From positions 6,331,605-6,395,604 of the forward strand of contig NZ_CM001489.1 of assembly GCF_000262465.1 (NCBI RefSeq): a DNA stretch of 64,000 bases. Reading direction: 5' to 3'. A program made the translations under genes and the position numbers. The notes under the pieces were generated by a model. It saw only the letters and a list, made by a program, of their open reading frames with translations. It ran no database searches and was not told the DNA's origin. Shown here in pieces: positions 1 to 8,633 of the stretch (position 1 is its first letter; each line of letters opens with the position of its first letter). Source of the DNA: Frankia sp. QA3 (GTDB lineage Bacteria; Actinomycetota; Actinomycetes; Frankiales; Frankiaceae).

Positions 1-198
1 GATTTGTCATCCTGCACCGGTAGGGCCTGCGTCGGACGGGTGGCCCCCGCGCCTGGTCGCGGCGGCGGTCGATGGTGGCCGGCGGGCCCGCCGCGGCGGT
101 GCGCAAGCCCGGCGTCGGGAAGAGCTGTCGGTGTCAGGAGCGGTGCCAGGAGCGGTGCCAGGAGCGGTGGCAGGGAGAGCAGGGAGAGCAGGAGGGAC

Positions 199-1173
199 AT
201 GGGGGACACGGACATGGGGGACAGGGCGCAGGGGCGGCACGGCGGGCGGGCGGGGGACAGGGCCGATGACGGTGGTGGGGTGGCCCGAGGCGCCGCCGGG
301 TCGCCGGACGCCGCCGGACCCGCCGGACCCGCCGGGACGGGGGCGGTCGATCCCTCGACCGCGGCGGCCCTCGCGGCGGGGATCACTGCGCGCAGGGTCT
401 CCAGGAAGGAGTATGAGAAGGAACTCGCCCGCCTGCAGACCGAGCTGGTCCGCCTGCAGGAATGGGTCAGGCATACCGGATTCCGGCTGGTGGTGATCTT
501 CGAGGGGCGGGACACCGCGGGCAAGGGCGGCACCATCAAACGCATCCTCGACCGGCTCAACGCCCGCCAGTGCCGGGTCGTCGCTCTGGGCACGCCGACC
601 GAGCGGGAACGCACCCAGTGGTACTTCCAGCGCTACCTGGCGCACCTGCCCGCCGCCGGCGAGATCGTGCTGTTCGACCGGAGCTGGTACAACCGGGCCG
701 GGGTCGAGCGGGTGATGGGTTTCTGCACCGATGACGAATACGACGACTTCCTGCGCACCTGCCCGCAGATCGAGCGGGCGCTGGTCCGCTCCGGAATCGT
801 CCTGGTGAAATACTGGCTGTCGCTCAGAGACGAGGAGCAGGAACGTCGCTTCCAGGACCGTATCGACAATCCCGGAAAGCAGTGGAAGCTGTCGGTGATG
901 GACCTGCAGGCACGGGCCAGATGGGTGGACTTCGCGGCGGCCAAGGACGAGATGTTCGCCTACACCGACATTCGCGAGGCGCCCTGGCACGTGGTGGACG
1001 CCGACGACAAGCGCACGGCTCGGCTCAACCTGATCAGCCATCTGCTGTCGGTCGTCCCGTACGGCGACGTGCCGCATGAGCGCGTCGTGCTGCCCCCACG
1101 GCAGCAGAAGGCCTACAAACGGCCCCCGATCGACAGCCAGACCTGGGTGCCGCGCCGCTACGTGCGGGGCTGA
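199..1173 (+). CDS. ppk2: Polyphosphate kinase 2 (PPK2 family)
   Basis: Transfers phosphate between polyphosphate and a nucleotide in the cytoplasm. The PPK2 core is clear: a Walker A-like loop GRDTAGKGGT at about residues 102-111, the second motif DRSWYNRAG at about 160-168, and an aromatic-rich C-terminus ending in WVPRRYVRG. The 324-aa length with one PPK2 domain fits a single-domain enzyme. ATG 199 is preceded by AGGAGGG at 190-196; a second ATG at 214 is possible. Residues 1 to about 65 are a low-complexity Gly/Ala/Asp extension. The open frame continues upstream, but that part is repetitive and lacks family similarity. An adenylate kinase lies 380 bp downstream on the same strand. Whether it favours ADP, AMP or GDP cannot be read from the sequence. 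Confidence 0.93.
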   Translation: MGDTDMGDRAQGRHGGRAGDRADDGGGVARGAAGSPDAAGPAGPAGTGAVDPSTAAALAAGITARRVSRKEYEKELARLQTELVRLQEWVRHTGFRLVVIFEGRDTAGKGGTIKRILDRLNARQCRVVALGTPTERERTQWYFQRYLAHLPAAGEIVLFDRSWYNRAGVERVMGFCTDDEYDDFLRTCPQIERALVRSGIVLVKYWLSLRDEEQERRFQDRIDNPGKQWKLSVMDLQARARWVDFAAAKDEMFAYTDIREAPWHVVDADDKRTARLNLISHLLSVVPYGDVPHERVVLPPRQQKAYKRPPIDSQTWVPRRYVRG

Positions 1174-1281
1174 GCGGGGGCCGCCCGCCGGCCGGATCCG
1201 CCAGGCCGGCCGCTGCGGGTGGCGCGTCGGTGCCACCCGGTGCGGGTGAGGCCGCCCTCGCGCGACCGCCCTTTCCGTGCC

Positions 1282-1345
1282 GGTGACGGCCATCCGCGGG
1301 GTGGTGCCGCCGCGCGGAGGGGTCGTGCCGGCAATGGCCGTCACC
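1282..1345. repeat. 12-bp inverted repeat in the ppk2-adk spacer
   Basis: GGTGACGGCCAT at 1282-1293 is matched exactly by ATGGCCGTCACC at 1334-1345, with a 40-nt GC-rich loop. It lies in the 380-bp gap between ppk2 and the adenylate kinase. It could act as a terminator for ppk2 or as leader structure for the kinase mRNA. There is no U-tract. I see no gene in the rest of this gap. Confidence 0.5.
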
Positions 1346-1552
1346 TCCCGCTGCCCGCGGTTCTCCGGCGTCCACCCGCCGGCCGTCACGCCGTTGACCA
1401 GGACATGTGTCGTTGCCCACGCCGCATTCACGCGGGTGGGTTCCCGGCCGGCCCATTCGTTCAGCGGATACGGTACCCGGCAGGGAATGACCGGACGACG
1501 GTCCGCAGCCGACCACCTGTGAAACCTGCGATTCGAGCGGGAGAGGGATTTC

Positions 1553-2209
1553 GTGCGCAAGTTCGTCATCATGGGAGTACAGGGCAGCGGCAAGGGAACC
1601 CAGGCGACGATGCTGGCACGGGATTTCGACCTCGTCCACATAAGCGTCGGTGACGTCTTCCGCTGGAACGTACAGAATCACACGAAGCTGGGCGCCCAGG
1701 TGAAGCGGACGGTCGCCGCCGGCCATCTGGTCGGTGACGATCTCGTTGAATCGGTGGTACGCACCCGGCTGGCCGACCACGACTGGAACTACGGGTTCAT
1801 CATCGACGGATTCCCCCGCAACGCGCGGCAGGCGGAGTTCTTTCTGGAGAGCTACGACATCGACGGGGTCATCTACCTGGATCTCCCGGACGATGAGGTC
1901 TACCGGCGGGTGCTGGCCCGCCGGCTGTGCTCCCGCTGCGGCCTGGACTACAACCTGATAGCGAGCCGGCCGCTCATGCCGGACACCTGCGACGTCTGCG
2001 GAGCACCGCTGCGCAAGCGCGCCGACGACAATCCGCAGGCGTTGGCGGTGCGGCTACGTGACTACCACGAGAAGACCCAGCCGGTGATGGAGATCTTCCA
2101 GCGCAAGGAGTTCGTGGCCGTGGTCGATGCCCGCCGCGAGCCGCGGGCCGTCCAGACGGAGATCCGCGGGTATTTCAACCTGCCGGACCTGGCGCCCGCG
2201 CCGGTGTGA
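1553..2209 (+). CDS. Adenylate kinase (zinc-lid form, stand-alone locus)
   Basis: Catalyses ATP + AMP = 2 ADP. The P-loop is GVQGSGKGT at about residues 8-16. The NMP-binding segment and the IDGFPRN motif follow. The LID carries a CxxC...CxxC zinc site between about residues 126 and 149. The 218-aa length is typical. The start is GTG 1553 behind a weak purine-rich GAGAGGG at 1541-1547. The usual actinobacterial adk sits between secY and map; this one does not, so it is probably a second copy. With ppk2 next door, the pair could convert AMP to ATP using polyphosphate; that coupling is inference. The N-terminus (ARDFDLVHISVGDVFRWNVQ) departs from the common bacterial form, which supports paralogue status. 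Confidence 0.9.
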   Translation: MRKFVIMGVQGSGKGTQATMLARDFDLVHISVGDVFRWNVQNHTKLGAQVKRTVAAGHLVGDDLVESVVRTRLADHDWNYGFIIDGFPRNARQAEFFLESYDIDGVIYLDLPDDEVYRRVLARRLCSRCGLDYNLIASRPLMPDTCDVCGAPLRKRADDNPQALAVRLRDYHEKTQPVMEIFQRKEFVAVVDARREPRAVQTEIRGYFNLPDLAPAPV

Positions 2210-2253
2210 GCCCACCCGTCGGCGCCCGGGCGACCGGCGGTCCGCCCGCCGCG

Positions 2254-2862
2254 TCAATGCTTCGTGAACACGACGGCGATCGCGTTGGACTGGCCGAGGC
2301 CCGCGGCGCCGATGCTCCCGGTGACGCCGTGCCCGTTGAACGCCAGCGCGCGGGCGACGCCGGGGATGCCGACGTCCGAGGTGATCCGGTAGCCGGCCTG
2401 CGGCAGCGCCGTGCGGTAGAAGGTCGCCACCCGGTCGCTGGACACCCCCGACAGCGTCACCGTCGAGGTCTTCCCGGTGGTCGTGCCGACCTTCACGCCG
2501 GCCCCGGGCGGCACGGGGAAGTCCGCGGGGACGTTGGTACCGCGCAGCGCCGCCGGGCCGGTCACCGTGTCGATCTTCCCTACCCCCGGGATGGACGTCG
2601 ACAGCGAACTGGGCAGGGCCGTCGGCAGGCCACTCGGCAGGGCCGTGGGTAGGCCGCTCGGCAGCGCGGTCGGCAGGGCCGTGGGCAGCGCGGTCGGCAG
2701 GCTCACGCTGGCGCTCGGGTTCGGCAGGTCGACGCCGTCCGAGCCGCAGCCCGCCGTCAGACCGACGAACCCGGTCAGGGCGAGCCCGGCGAGGAGCACC
2801 GTGGCCCGGCGGACCTGACGGTGCCCCGGGCGCGTCGCGTCGAGAGCCTGGCTGTCGGGCAC
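2254..2862 (-). CDS. Putative secreted lipoprotein with Leu-Pro repeats
   Basis: A 202-aa protein of unknown function. A hydrophobic signal segment ends in a lipobox LTAGC at about residues 35-39, so it should be lipidated and anchored outside the membrane. Then comes a repeat region of LPTA/LPSG tetrapeptides (12-bp DNA repeats, about 2630-2705) that probably works as a spacer. The C-terminal 100 residues form a small folded domain with no family I recognise. GTG 2862 has a good GGAGGA site 6 nt upstream on the minus strand. It is convergent with the adenylate kinase, leaving 44 bp between the stops. Confidence 0.75.
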   Translation of the reverse strand: MPDSQALDATRPGHRQVRRATVLLAGLALTGFVGLTAGCGSDGVDLPNPSASVSLPTALPTALPTALPSGLPTALPSGLPTALPSSLSTSIPGVGKIDTVTGPAALRGTNVPADFPVPPGAGVKVGTTTGKTSTVTLSGVSSDRVATFYRTALPQAGYRITSDVGIPGVARALAFNGHGVTGSIGAAGLGQSNAIAVVFTKH

Positions 2863-3666
2863 GGTGGGTCCTCCCGCTCGATCCCGCGGTGGACCGGGCC
2901 CACCCGCCGCATCGCTCCAGGTACCCGGTGAGGGCGTACCTGGTGGCGGCTTGCCTGGCTGGCGATGGATGGCGGCCCGGTGTCGGCATTGTGCCGATGC
3001 GTTCCCGCCGACCCTAGTCGTGGTCGGCTGCCGCCTGCTCGAGGTGTCGGCTGGCCGTCACGACCGCTGGTGGCGGGGGTACCGCGACCGGTGCGAGGCC
3101 CCCCGAACGGGCGCCCACAGGTGCCGATTGCCCGCGCGTTCGTCGTCCGGGCACCCCGCCGCCCAGGGCCGCCCGCATCCCCGCTGACCTGGGGGCGAGG
3201 CCACCCCTCGACTGAAGGCAGAGCAAAATTTCGGATTTGCGGCACGAAGGAGGTTTGGCGATGGTAGGAGCCGGGTACCCGGCAGGCGGGTACTTGCCCT
3301 GTTTGTCCGCTTCACCCGATCTCGGGAAGGGTCGATCGACGTGCGGGATGCCGTAGAGGTTTCGGCCGGCGTGCCGCGAAGCATGACCAACTGTCACTCT
3401 CCGTCGCAGTACCGGGGCGGTCTGGTGAGTTGCCGAGGGGGAGGGGTGCGCCGCGTCGAGCGTGGCCGAGCGTCACGCACCTCATCCCGCGGGCCAGCGC
3501 GACTGGACGAGGAAGTCCAGGACTATGCCGAACTGGCATTCCGATTTCTTCCGATATAGCCAGGTTTGTCGACACTGTAAGTGAGGGTATGTGTGCAGTA
3601 CCAACTTCGGAGTGTCCCGCCCCGGTGTTCCGTGTTGAGCACCCGACACCTGTACGTTCTCTGAGC
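2863..3666. other. About 800-bp spacer without a convincing gene
   Basis: Several overlapping frames are open on both strands, but none has a family motif or a good ribosome site. It separates the minus-strand lipoprotein from the plus-strand Nudix-like gene, so it should hold two divergent promoters. A TACGTT hexamer at 3653-3658 lies 8 nt before GTG 3667 and may be the -10 box of a leaderless transcript. Confidence 0.5.
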
Positions 3667-4224
3667 GTGGCGGTCACCAACAACGCGGTGATCGGTGTGG
3701 CCCTCGGCTACATCGAGGCGAACCCGGACGAGATGGACCTCATACGGTCCTTGGTCGTGCTTGCCCTGCACGGGCCTGCTATCACAGCCCGTAGCACGAC
3801 CCCGGCTCACGTCACCTGCCGCGCCGCGATCGTGTCCCCCGACTGGCGAGTTCTTGAGATCATGGACACGTCGACGTCCACCTGGCACCTGCCGGGCGGC
3901 CACGTCGCCGCGGGCGATTCATCCCTGCTCGGCGCGGCGCTGGGGCTCGCCGCCCGCCGCGCCGGGGTGGAGACGAACATGGTCATCCCCGACGGGATCA
4001 TCCCCTTCGACGTCGAGGCGAGGATCGTCGAGGCCGCGCCGGAGCGCGGGGAACCGGAACACGTCCACTACGACATGACCTACCTGTTCCACGTCGAGGA
4101 CCGTAGCCTCGCCGTGCCCGACTCCGTCAGCACCCGCGTTCGCTGGGTCGAGCCCGAGCAGGTCGCCGGCCAGCTCGGCACGAAGCTCACGGAGACGTCC
4201 CGCCACTCCCGCCTGGTGCCCTGA
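3667..4224 (+). CDS. Nudix-fold protein with degenerate Nudix box
   Basis: A 185-aa protein with the layout of actinobacterial Nudix hydrolases: an N-terminal helix region, then TPAHVTCRAAIVSPDWRVL and the strand-loop WHLPGGHVAAGD. The Nudix box should read G-x5-E-x7-R-E-U-x-E-E-x-G. Here the first Glu is Asp, and the R-E and E-E positions are occupied by other residues (segment LLGAALGLAARRAGV). The metal-binding catalytic glutamates are therefore lost, and hydrolase activity is unlikely. A ligand-binding or regulatory role is possible. GTG 3667 is chosen because a TACGTT box lies just upstream; ATG 3589 and GTG 3688 are in-frame alternatives. Confidence 0.7.
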   Translation: MAVTNNAVIGVALGYIEANPDEMDLIRSLVVLALHGPAITARSTTPAHVTCRAAIVSPDWRVLEIMDTSTSTWHLPGGHVAAGDSSLLGAALGLAARRAGVETNMVIPDGIIPFDVEARIVEAAPERGEPEHVHYDMTYLFHVEDRSLAVPDSVSTRVRWVEPEQVAGQLGTKLTETSRHSRLVP

Positions 4225-4251
4225 TCCCCGACCGCGGGCCAGGTGCCCCGC

Positions 4252-5682
4252 CTACCGGGTGGGGTCCGGCCGCGTCGCGGCCGGACCTCGCAGGAACAGC
4301 GCGAACGCCGCCGCGAAGCAGCAGGCCAGGGCGAGCTCCGACGCCGCGGCCGCCCGCGGGCTGCCAGCCCACAGCTCGCGGGCGAGAAGCAGTCCGAACA
4401 GGCCGCCCGCGACGCCGCCGGCGGCGACTGTCATCAGGACGAGCCACCCGGGTACGCCCACCGGGGCGAACCGGGTGGCTGAGCCGATCCGGACGAACGC
4501 CAGCACGCCCGCCGCGGCGGCCACCAGACCGGCGCCGACCGGCCCGGTGACGTCGCCCGCGGCGTATCCCCCCGCCGCCAGCGCGAGGCCGAGCAGGCAC
4601 AGCGCCGCCCCGACCGCCGCCCCCAGGACGGCGCCAGGGCCGTGGCGATCGATCGGCGCCGACTCACCGGGGCCCGGGTGGCTCTGATGGCCCGGGTGGC
4701 TCTGGTGGCTCTGGTGGCCTGAGTGGCTCTGGTGGCCTGGGTAGCCTGGATGGCTCGGTGTGGTGACCGGGTCTGACCCACCCGTGTACGGAACGGGGAC
4801 GGCCTGGCTGATCAGCGGGAGCGCCCGCGCGGGCCAGGGCACGGCGGCCGGTCGGGTCACCGGAACTCCGAGCCCCTGCAGCTCGGCGGCCACCCGGGAC
4901 GCGGTCGGCCGGTCCGCCGGCCTTTTCGCCAGCGCCCGGCCGACCAGGTCGGCGAGGTCGCCGGGCAGGTTCGTCAGTACCGGTGGGGAGCCCGCGACGG
5001 CGGCGTAGGCGTCGCGGGGCGTCGCGTTCGGGAACGGTGGTGTCCCGGCGGCGGCGTAGGCCACGCAGCACCCCCAGGCGAAGACGTCGCACGCCCGGGT
5101 GACGACTCCCGCGAACCGCTCCGGCGCCATGAAGGCCGGGACGCCGATGGGCGGCCCCTGGGTGGTGAGGCTCTCGTCGTCCGCCTGGACGCGGGCCAGA
5201 CCGAAGTCGATGACCTTGATGCCGTTCGGCAGGCAGATGACGTTTGCGGGGTGCAGATCGCGGTGGACGATGCCGTGCGCGTGGATGTCCGCCACCGCCT
5301 CGGCGAGCTCGGCGGCGAGGGCCAGCAGGAAGCGGTCCCGGAAGACGCCGGCCTGCGCCACGACCTGGCCCAGGTTGGCGCCCTGGACGTACTCGAGCGC
5401 CACCCAGGGTGGGCGAGCGCCGACATCGGCGTCGAGGAAGCGGACGACCCGTTCGCTCGTCAGCATCCGGTGGGTCGCCACCTCGTCGACGAAGCGCTCG
5501 TCCGCCTGGGGAATCTGGTGGCCGTGGCCGGGGCTGCTCGGGATCTTCAGCGCGACCCGCCGACCGCCGGGGTCGCGCGCCAGGTAGACGACGCCCATGC
5601 CGCCGGCGCCGATGCGTTCCAACAGCGTGTACGGCCCGACCTGCCGGGGGTCGTCCTCGCGGAGAGGGTCGTGCTGCGCCAT
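4252..5682 (-). CDS. Membrane-anchored Ser/Thr protein kinase
   Basis: A Hanks-type kinase of 476 aa. The glycine loop GAGGMG is at 25-30, the VALK lysine is K46, the catalytic loop HRDLHPAN is at 140-147, DFG at 159-161 and APE at 186-188. The catalytic-loop Lys is replaced by His, as happens in some actinobacterial kinases. After the kinase domain a His/Ser/Gly/Gln-rich repeat linker (DNA about 4680-4755) leads to about four transmembrane helices. No extracellular sensor domain is visible. ATG 5682 has GGAGGT upstream (minus strand). Upstream on the same strand is the MBL-fold gene, separated by a hairpin-forming repeat. Confidence 0.92.
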   Translation of the reverse strand: MAQHDPLREDDPRQVGPYTLLERIGAGGMGVVYLARDPGGRRVALKIPSSPGHGHQIPQADERFVDEVATHRMLTSERVVRFLDADVGARPPWVALEYVQGANLGQVVAQAGVFRDRFLLALAAELAEAVADIHAHGIVHRDLHPANVICLPNGIKVIDFGLARVQADDESLTTQGPPIGVPAFMAPERFAGVVTRACDVFAWGCCVAYAAAGTPPFPNATPRDAYAAVAGSPPVLTNLPGDLADLVGRALAKRPADRPTASRVAAELQGLGVPVTRPAAVPWPARALPLISQAVPVPYTGGSDPVTTPSHPGYPGHQSHSGHQSHQSHPGHQSHPGPGESAPIDRHGPGAVLGAAVGAALCLLGLALAAGGYAAGDVTGPVGAGLVAAAAGVLAFVRIGSATRFAPVGVPGWLVLMTVAAGGVAGGLFGLLLARELWAGSPRAAAASELALACCFAAAFALFLRGPAATRPDPTR

Positions 5683-5755
5683 CGGACCTCCGGGAGTCGC
5701 GCCGGTCCAGCCGTCGGGCAGAAGTCTCGCAGGCCACCTCGGAGCGGCCCACTCC

Positions 5756-5806
5756 CCTGCTTGTCCGGAGGCTTCGGTGTCCGATTCATCCCTCTGGACA
5801 AGCAGG
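5756..5806. repeat. Intergenic hairpin element, copy 1
   Basis: Arms 5756-5771 and 5791-5806 pair over 16 bp with one G-U, around a 19-nt loop containing GGTGTCCGATTCATC. It lies between the MBL-fold stop and the kinase start, both on the minus strand. Close copies lie at about 30811 and 61517. The loop and inner arms are better conserved than the outer arms. Confidence 0.8.
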
Positions 5807-5819
5807 TACAGGGGTCGGG

Positions 5820-6662
5820 CTAGGGGGTGTCGGTGACGAAGCGGAGGTAGCGGTCGGCGGAGCGGCGCACGGCGGCCTGGCCGTCGGCGTGGACCACGGT
5901 CTGCCAGAACGCGCCGTAGACGGCGTCGAAATCGAACGGTTCGAGCAGGGCCAGCGCCCGACGGACGACGCTGGGCCGCTCCGGGATGTAGTTCGGGTAG
6001 CTGTACATGAAGCTCACCCACCGGCGGTCGAGGACCACCTGCAGGATGTCGCCGGAGAACAGTGCCCCCCGCCCGCCCTCGCCCTGCGCCCAGTGCAGGA
6101 CCGTGCCGCCGGCGAAGTGCACCCCGCCGTTGATCAGGGTCAGCCCGTCGCCGATCCGCAGCGCATCGCCGGACCACAGCTCGACGGCATCGTCCGGTCG
6201 GCCGATCCATTCGGCGTCCGCGGCGTGGAGGTAGATCGGGGCACCGCCGAAGGCCCGGCTCCAGTCGACCATCGCCCCGTAGAAGTGCGGGTGGCTGATC
6301 GCGATGGCGGTGACGCCGCCGAGCTCGGCGACCCGGCCGGCGAGGTCGTCGTCGAGGAAGGGCACGCAGTCCCAGAGGATGTTGCCCGCGTCGGTCTGGA
6401 CGAGTAACGCCCGCTGCCCGATGGAGATCTTCGGTTCGGCGCCGACGCCGGTCACCCGCTCACCCTCCGGGCGCAGCACGCCGTGGTAGCCGTCGGCGCG
6501 CAGCCGGGCCAGCGACGTCCACCGCTGTCCCTCCCAGCCGACGTACTGCCGCTCGTCCTCGCAGACCGGGCAGTCGACCCGCGCGGCGCCGTACTGCACC
6601 CCGCAGGTCAGACAGATCGGCAGGTCGAGATCGAGGTCGGGAAGTCGGAACGGCACGGGCAC
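5820..6662 (-). CDS. MBL-fold hydrolase with N-terminal zinc ribbon
   Basis: A 280-aa protein. Cys17, Cys20, Cys31 and Cys34 (CLTC...CPVC) form a likely zinc ribbon at the N-terminus. The rest is a metallo-beta-lactamase fold with GNILWDC at about 93-99 and SHPHFYGA at about 123-130. The normal HxHxDH metal motif is reduced to HPHFYG. This variant recurs in a known family of MBL-like proteins, so it may be natural rather than decay. Substrate unknown. GTG 6662 has only a weak G-rich site upstream. It is divergent from a TetR gene 370 bp away, which makes it a candidate target of that regulator. Confidence 0.8.
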   Translation of the reverse strand: MPVPFRLPDLDLDLPICLTCGVQYGAARVDCPVCEDERQYVGWEGQRWTSLARLRADGYHGVLRPEGERVTGVGAEPKISIGQRALLVQTDAGNILWDCVPFLDDDLAGRVAELGGVTAIAISHPHFYGAMVDWSRAFGGAPIYLHAADAEWIGRPDDAVELWSGDALRIGDGLTLINGGVHFAGGTVLHWAQGEGGRGALFSGDILQVVLDRRWVSFMYSYPNYIPERPSVVRRALALLEPFDFDAVYGAFWQTVVHADGQAAVRRSADRYLRFVTDTP

Positions 6663-6679
6663 CCCCGGGGCGGGTCGGT

Positions 6680-6740
6680 GGCTGGACTCGGTGGCTGGAC
6701 TCGGTGGCTGGACTCGACGGCTGGACTCGACGGCTGGTCA
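6680..6740. repeat. 13-bp tandem repeat upstream of the MBL-fold gene
   Basis: Four exact-length units (GGCTGGACTCGGT twice, then GGCTGGACTCGAC twice) at 6680-6731, followed by a partial unit. The array lies in the divergent promoter region between the MBL-fold gene and the TetR gene, starting 18 bp from the MBL start. Confidence 0.85.
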
Positions 6741-7033
6741 GTGGGCCACGAGCTGGCGGAACCGGCTGTGGTGGAACACCAACGGTGCCACGCTCGTGTC
6801 CGAGCTGAGCGCATGAACGCGTAGCAGGGCGATGAGAGATGGTCGCCGGGCGCGACCTCCCGCACGAGCTCGCACTCCAGCGCCGCCGCCGAGTCCGCGG
6901 CCCGCCGCGGCCTGCGGGTTCCTTTCGCTTTACTACATTTTGCGGCTTTAGCCACATCGATGGCGCTTTGCGGGGGTGGATGGCTCGGCCGCGGCCCGAC
7001 AATGGGATGTCGACTCCGAGTCACGAGGTACCC

Positions 7034-7639
7034 ATGAACCCATCCAGCAGGAACGTCGAACGGGGTGCCGCGACCCGGGAGCACCTGCTCGGCGTCGCCA
7101 CCCGGCTGTTCGCCGAGCGAGGCTACGAGGGCACCTCGATCGACGCCGTCCTCACCGAGACCGGGGTCAGCCGCGGTTCGCTCTACCACCACTTCAAGGG
7201 CAAGGACGCACTGTTCGACGCGGTGCTGGAGGCGGTCGAGCTGGACGTGGGCCGCCGGCTGGTGGCCGCGGTCGGCACCGACAGCGGGGGCGACCCCGCC
7301 ACCGCGCTGCGCCTGGGCTGCATGGCCTGGATCGGCATCGCGGGCGACCCCGTCGTGCAGCGCATCCTGCTCATCGACGCGCCGGGGGTCCTCGGCTGGG
7401 CGCGCTGGCGGGAACTGGACGAGCGGCACGCCTTCGGCAAGATCAAGCAGACGGTCGCGGAACTCGGCCGGGAAGGCGTGTTCGACGCCTCGATGGTCGA
7501 CCTGTTCGCGCACGTGCTGCTCGCCTCCATGAACGAAATCGCCCTGCTCGTAGCCCGGGCCGACAACCAGCGTGCCGCGATCCGCCACGCCCGCGCCGCC
7601 GTCGACGAGCTGCTGCGCCGACTGCTGCGCCCGACCTGA
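7034..7639 (+). CDS. TetR/AcrR-family transcriptional regulator
   Basis: A 201-aa protein. The N-terminal helix-turn-helix is typical: ATRLFAERGYEGTSIDAVL then ETGVSRGSLYHHFKGKDALF (residues about 20-60). The C-terminal ligand domain is divergent, as usual. ATG 7034 has GAGG at 7025-7028; an in-frame ATG at 7007 has no site. It is divergent from the MBL-fold gene, the common arrangement for a local repressor. An AT-richer stretch at about 6925-6960 just upstream probably holds its promoter. I could not find a clear palindromic operator. Ligand unknown. Confidence 0.9.
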   Translation: MNPSSRNVERGAATREHLLGVATRLFAERGYEGTSIDAVLTETGVSRGSLYHHFKGKDALFDAVLEAVELDVGRRLVAAVGTDSGGDPATALRLGCMAWIGIAGDPVVQRILLIDAPGVLGWARWRELDERHAFGKIKQTVAELGREGVFDASMVDLFAHVLLASMNEIALLVARADNQRAAIRHARAAVDELLRRLLRPT

Positions 7640-7890
7640 CCGGCGGGGGTCAGCCGACATCTGGACGTCGGCGGGGCGTGTGGGCGAAGATCTACCCGCG
7701 GTTGAAACCGCTGGTCGCGGTGCTCGCCACCGTCGGCCGCACCCTTCAGCGTCGGGATGACCGAGGACCCGGGCGGCCCCGAGGGGCGCGCATCCACGGC
7801 CTCGGCGAGACCGGCTCCCCAGCGGTGCCGGCCGCGATCGCCACCGGCCTGTCCTTCTGACCCGCCGCGGGCCGGTGACACCATCAACGC

Positions 7891-8589
7891 ATGGACCCCT
7901 GTCCGCCGGCCCGGCCCGGCGTGCTGATCGGCCGGGCGGCCGTGCTGGCGAGGGCACAGGCGCTCTTGGCCGGTGGCGGTCGCTTCCTGCTCGGGATCGC
8001 CGGGCCGCCGGGCGCGGGGAAGAGCTCCCTCGCTGACTGGCTCGCGGCGGAGCTCGACGCGCGCCATGGCACGAGCCCGAGGCTCGTCGCGCAGGCGCCG
8101 ATGGACGGCTTCCACCTGCCGAACGACACGCTCGCCCGGCTCGGCCTCGCCGACCGCAAGGGCGCCCCCGAGACCTTCGACGTCGCCGGCTACGCGTCGC
8201 TGCTGGCCCGGTTACGCGCCGGCGGGCCGGAGGAGGTGTGCGCGCCCTCGTTCAGCCGCGTGCACGACGCACCGGTCCCGGGAGGGCACCGGATTCCGGC
8301 CACCGTGCGGCTGGTGATCTGTGAGGGGAACTATCTGCTGCTGGACACCGAGGCATGGGCGCAGGTGCGCGGATGCTGCGACGAGACGTGGTTTCTCCAG
8401 GTCGACGAGGAGATCGCCCGGACCCGTCTGATCGCCCGGCACACAACCGGCGGGCGCGGCGGACCGGCGGCCCGGAAACGGGTCGCGGAAAACGATCTCG
8501 AAAATCTGCGCCTGGTGGACCGCACGGCGATGCGTGCCGATTACCTGGTCCGGCTGGCCCCGGACGAACCGGGGACGCCCGTCCCCTGA
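7891..8589 (+). CDS. Nucleoside/nucleotide kinase family protein (P-loop)
   Basis: A 232-aa P-loop kinase related to the uridine kinase/pantothenate kinase/fructose-transport kinase (FrcK-like) group. The Walker A loop is GPPGAGKSS at about 38-46. MDGFH at about 71-75 is the usual substrate-binding segment. Next come SFSRVHDAPVPG and a Walker B-like strand LVICEGNYLLL. ATG 7891. The gap from the TetR gene (250 bp) shows nothing recognisable. The stop codon lies inside a 16-bp tandem repeat. Substrate not determinable; sugar or nucleoside are both plausible. Confidence 0.82.
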   Translation: MDPCPPARPGVLIGRAAVLARAQALLAGGGRFLLGIAGPPGAGKSSLADWLAAELDARHGTSPRLVAQAPMDGFHLPNDTLARLGLADRKGAPETFDVAGYASLLARLRAGGPEEVCAPSFSRVHDAPVPGGHRIPATVRLVICEGNYLLLDTEAWAQVRGCCDETWFLQVDEEIARTRLIARHTTGGRGGPAARKRVAENDLENLRLVDRTAMRADYLVRLAPDEPGTPVP

Positions 8590-8625
8590 GCCGCCCGTCC
8601 CCTGAGCCGCCCGTCCCCTGAGCCG
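8578..8625. repeat. 16-bp tandem repeat spanning a stop codon
   Basis: Three exact copies of CCCGTCCCCTGAGCCG. The TGA of the P-loop kinase gene (8587-8589) is in the first copy, so the stop and its context are repeated in all three frames. The array fills nearly all the spacer between two convergent genes. Confidence 0.9.
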
Positions 8626-8633
8626 CCGGTCCT

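Noticed and set aside
7..1641. 544-codon frame on the minus strand over ppk2
   Set aside because: It is antisense to a well-supported PPK2 gene, is rich in Arg/Pro/His and matches no family; typical of open shadow frames in high-GC DNA.
4680..4755. Separate tandem repeat element
   Set aside because: It lies inside the kinase gene and encodes its His/Ser/Gly linker, so it is explained by the protein.
4252..6210. 652-codon frame as one large kinase
   Set aside because: Codons before ATG 5682 overlap the MBL gene out of frame and are low-complexity; the kinase has its own ribosome site.
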